A stretch of DNA of 64,000 nt. It comes from Rhynchopus sp. YZ270_cl-10 (Eukaryota > Euglenozoa > Diplonemea > Diplonemida > Diplonemidae). Below are positions 63,035 through 64,000 of this stretch, piece by piece; position 1 is the first letter of the stretch, and the number at the start of each line of letters is the position of its first letter. Both the position numbers and the translations under genes were made by a program. Below the pieces are notes generated by a model. The model worked only from the letters and a program-made list of their open reading frames with translations, made no database searches and was not told the DNA's origin. Location: contig OZ037841.1 of NCBI GenBank assembly GCA_964035575.1, positions 1,054,001 through 1,118,000 on the forward strand. Direction: 5' to 3'.

Positions 63035-63363
63035 CCTAGGGTAATTTGAGGGGTTATTAGAGGGGAGGGAATGAAAACATTTTTGTTTTTTTTAAAATTT
63101 TTTAAAGCACCACGAACTAAAGACACCTTTTTTACATTATGGACATGAACAAAGACTGAATGATGTTTAAATCTTACAGACATTCCCTCCTCACCTCCTC
63201 TCTGCCTCAGCTGGACCATTAACCCCATGGTCCACTATGTCAAAGCACGCAGACAGCACTCCTGACAAGAAAAATTGCTTTGTTCATGGTAGCAGATACC
63301 CCTCAACCCTAACCTAACCCTCATCCTCATCTTCCCTTCAAGATCAACACAAATAAAAGAAAA
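63035..63363. other. Intergenic
   Basis: AT-rich then C/T-rich. CCCTAACCTAACCCT (about 63306-63320) resembles telomeric repeat but is too short to interpret. Confidence 0.5.
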
Positions 63364-64000
63364 ATGGAAATTTTCATCCGCTGTCGCAAAACCGGGGAAC
63401 GCTGTGCCGTGCAGGTAGATGCCTCCGATACTCTTGGCGACATCATGGGGAAGGTTTGCCGCATTTTTTTGCATGATGCCAAAATGATGTGGACTTTGAT
63501 GCTTGCTTTTAGTGGGACGGAAACTTCGCTTGGTGAGGTGCATGAACGGGTTGCCGACGTTGCTTTGGAGGCACTAACGGAATGCGATCTTGTCCCGATC
63601 CCATTGGCGATCTTCCGCCGTCGTGTGGAGGAGAACCCAGACTCCCCTGACGCGCTCTGCCACTATGCCCTCCGCACACCAGACATCTCCCTCAGACGCC
63701 ATCTCCTCCACCGTGCTGCGAAAGAAGACCATCCCACCGCCTTCCTCGAGCTTGCAAAGCTCTGCACCTCTCGTGATGAGTGTCTCCACATCGGCTCCCA
63801 GTCGTACACCCAATCCTCGTTGTTGGAGCGGGCCGTTAAGTTGGCACCTCACGACCCGCTAGCTCGTGTCGCCAGGGCGCAGGTTCTTCCCAAAAAGGCA
63901 CAACAGGCCCGTCTGTTAAAAGATTTAAACAAAATTCCTGACACCGAAAGAGGACCGCTGTTGTGCATGCTGGCAGGTCTGCTTGGTGATGGGGAGCGGG
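63364..64000 (+). CDS. Ubiquitin-like-domain protein, 5' part (runs off window)
   Basis: ATG at 63364 opens a frame with no stop to the window end (212 codons). The N-terminus MEIFIRCRKTGERCAVQVDA then SDTLGDIMGKV, and later MLAFSGTETSLGEVHERVAD, fits a beta-grasp UBL domain (about residues 1-75), like the RAD23-type gene at 31669. It continues into helical pairs (HPTAFLELAKLC, SLLERAVKLAPHDPLARVAR) that look like TPR or Sel1-type repeats. No intron is apparent so far. Product not identifiable from the fragment. Confidence 0.7.
   Translation, partial: MEIFIRCRKTGERCAVQVDASDTLGDIMGKVCRIFLHDAKMMWTLMLAFSGTETSLGEVHERVADVALEALTECDLVPIPLAIFRRRVEENPDSPDALCHYALRTPDISLRRHLLHRAAKEDHPTAFLELAKLCTSRDECLHIGSQSYTQSSLLERAVKLAPHDPLARVARAQVLPKKAQQARLLKDLNKIPDTERGPLLCMLAGLLGDGER

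Noticed and set aside
63306-63320. Telomeric array
   Set aside because: Only about two CCCTAA-like units in a C/T-rich leader; too short.

Overview
This window is nuclear DNA of a flagellated single-celled eukaryote. The evidence is spliced protein genes (donors mostly GTATGT or GTATGG, acceptors pyrimidine-rich before CAG), a dynein heavy chain, Rab-type GTPases, RIIa-like docking modules typical of cilia, an EMG1 ribosome-assembly enzyme, and LINE retrotransposons. Species cannot be read from the sequence. TAA, TAG and TGA all end ordinary genes, so the code looks standard. I saw no rRNA, tRNA or CRISPR array.

Layout: 1-8729 is the 3' half of a dynein heavy chain (AAA2 end to C-terminus, five exons), running off the left edge. 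A ~1.7 kb inverted-repeat element sits in its third intron, and the protein appears to have no stalk or microtubule-binding domain. 9208-15829 is a full-length LINE (LINE-1). 16544-18342 encodes a MYND zinc-finger protein with a C-terminal membrane anchor. 19049-21964 holds an ORF of unknown origin and a spliced gene of unknown function. 22121-23656 is a secreted protein with poly-glycine blocks. 25357-28727 is an EF-hand protein fused to a GTPase-like domain. 29268-29708 is a possible minus-strand gene, and 29986-31008 an Rnl2-type RNA ligase. 31669-34245 is a RAD23-like shuttle protein extended by a CHAT-like region and a RIIa-like docking tail. 34980-41560 is a second, distantly related LINE (LINE-2). 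42915-43358 is a MITE. 44872-48018 is a large RIIa-like protein, 48888-49742 a secreted DUF6748 protein, and 50708-51618 EMG1/NEP1. 52543-52959 is a small Pro/His-rich protein. 54490-60398 holds three paralogous Rab-like GTPases. 61448-63034 is a membrane-anchored FkbM-type methyltransferase, and a UBL-domain gene starts at 63364 and leaves the right edge.

The noncoding DNA is AT-rich and full of short dispersed repeats. Family A is a T-loop-like hairpin found at both LINE ends. Families B and C are stem-loops followed by a T-rich tail, with compensating stem changes. Families D, E and F are 50-120 bp repeats. Several lie in introns or directly upstream of start codons.

The strongest leads are: (1) the RAD23/CHAT/RIIa fusion; (2) the stalkless dynein; (3) two LINEs whose ORF1 and ORF2 share one frame, separated only by UGA-C, with no AUG before the endonuclease active site and a PGP motif at exactly codons 27-29 after the stop; (4) Rab paralogues with an altered G4 motif and no prenylation cysteines; (5) the covarying stem-loop family.
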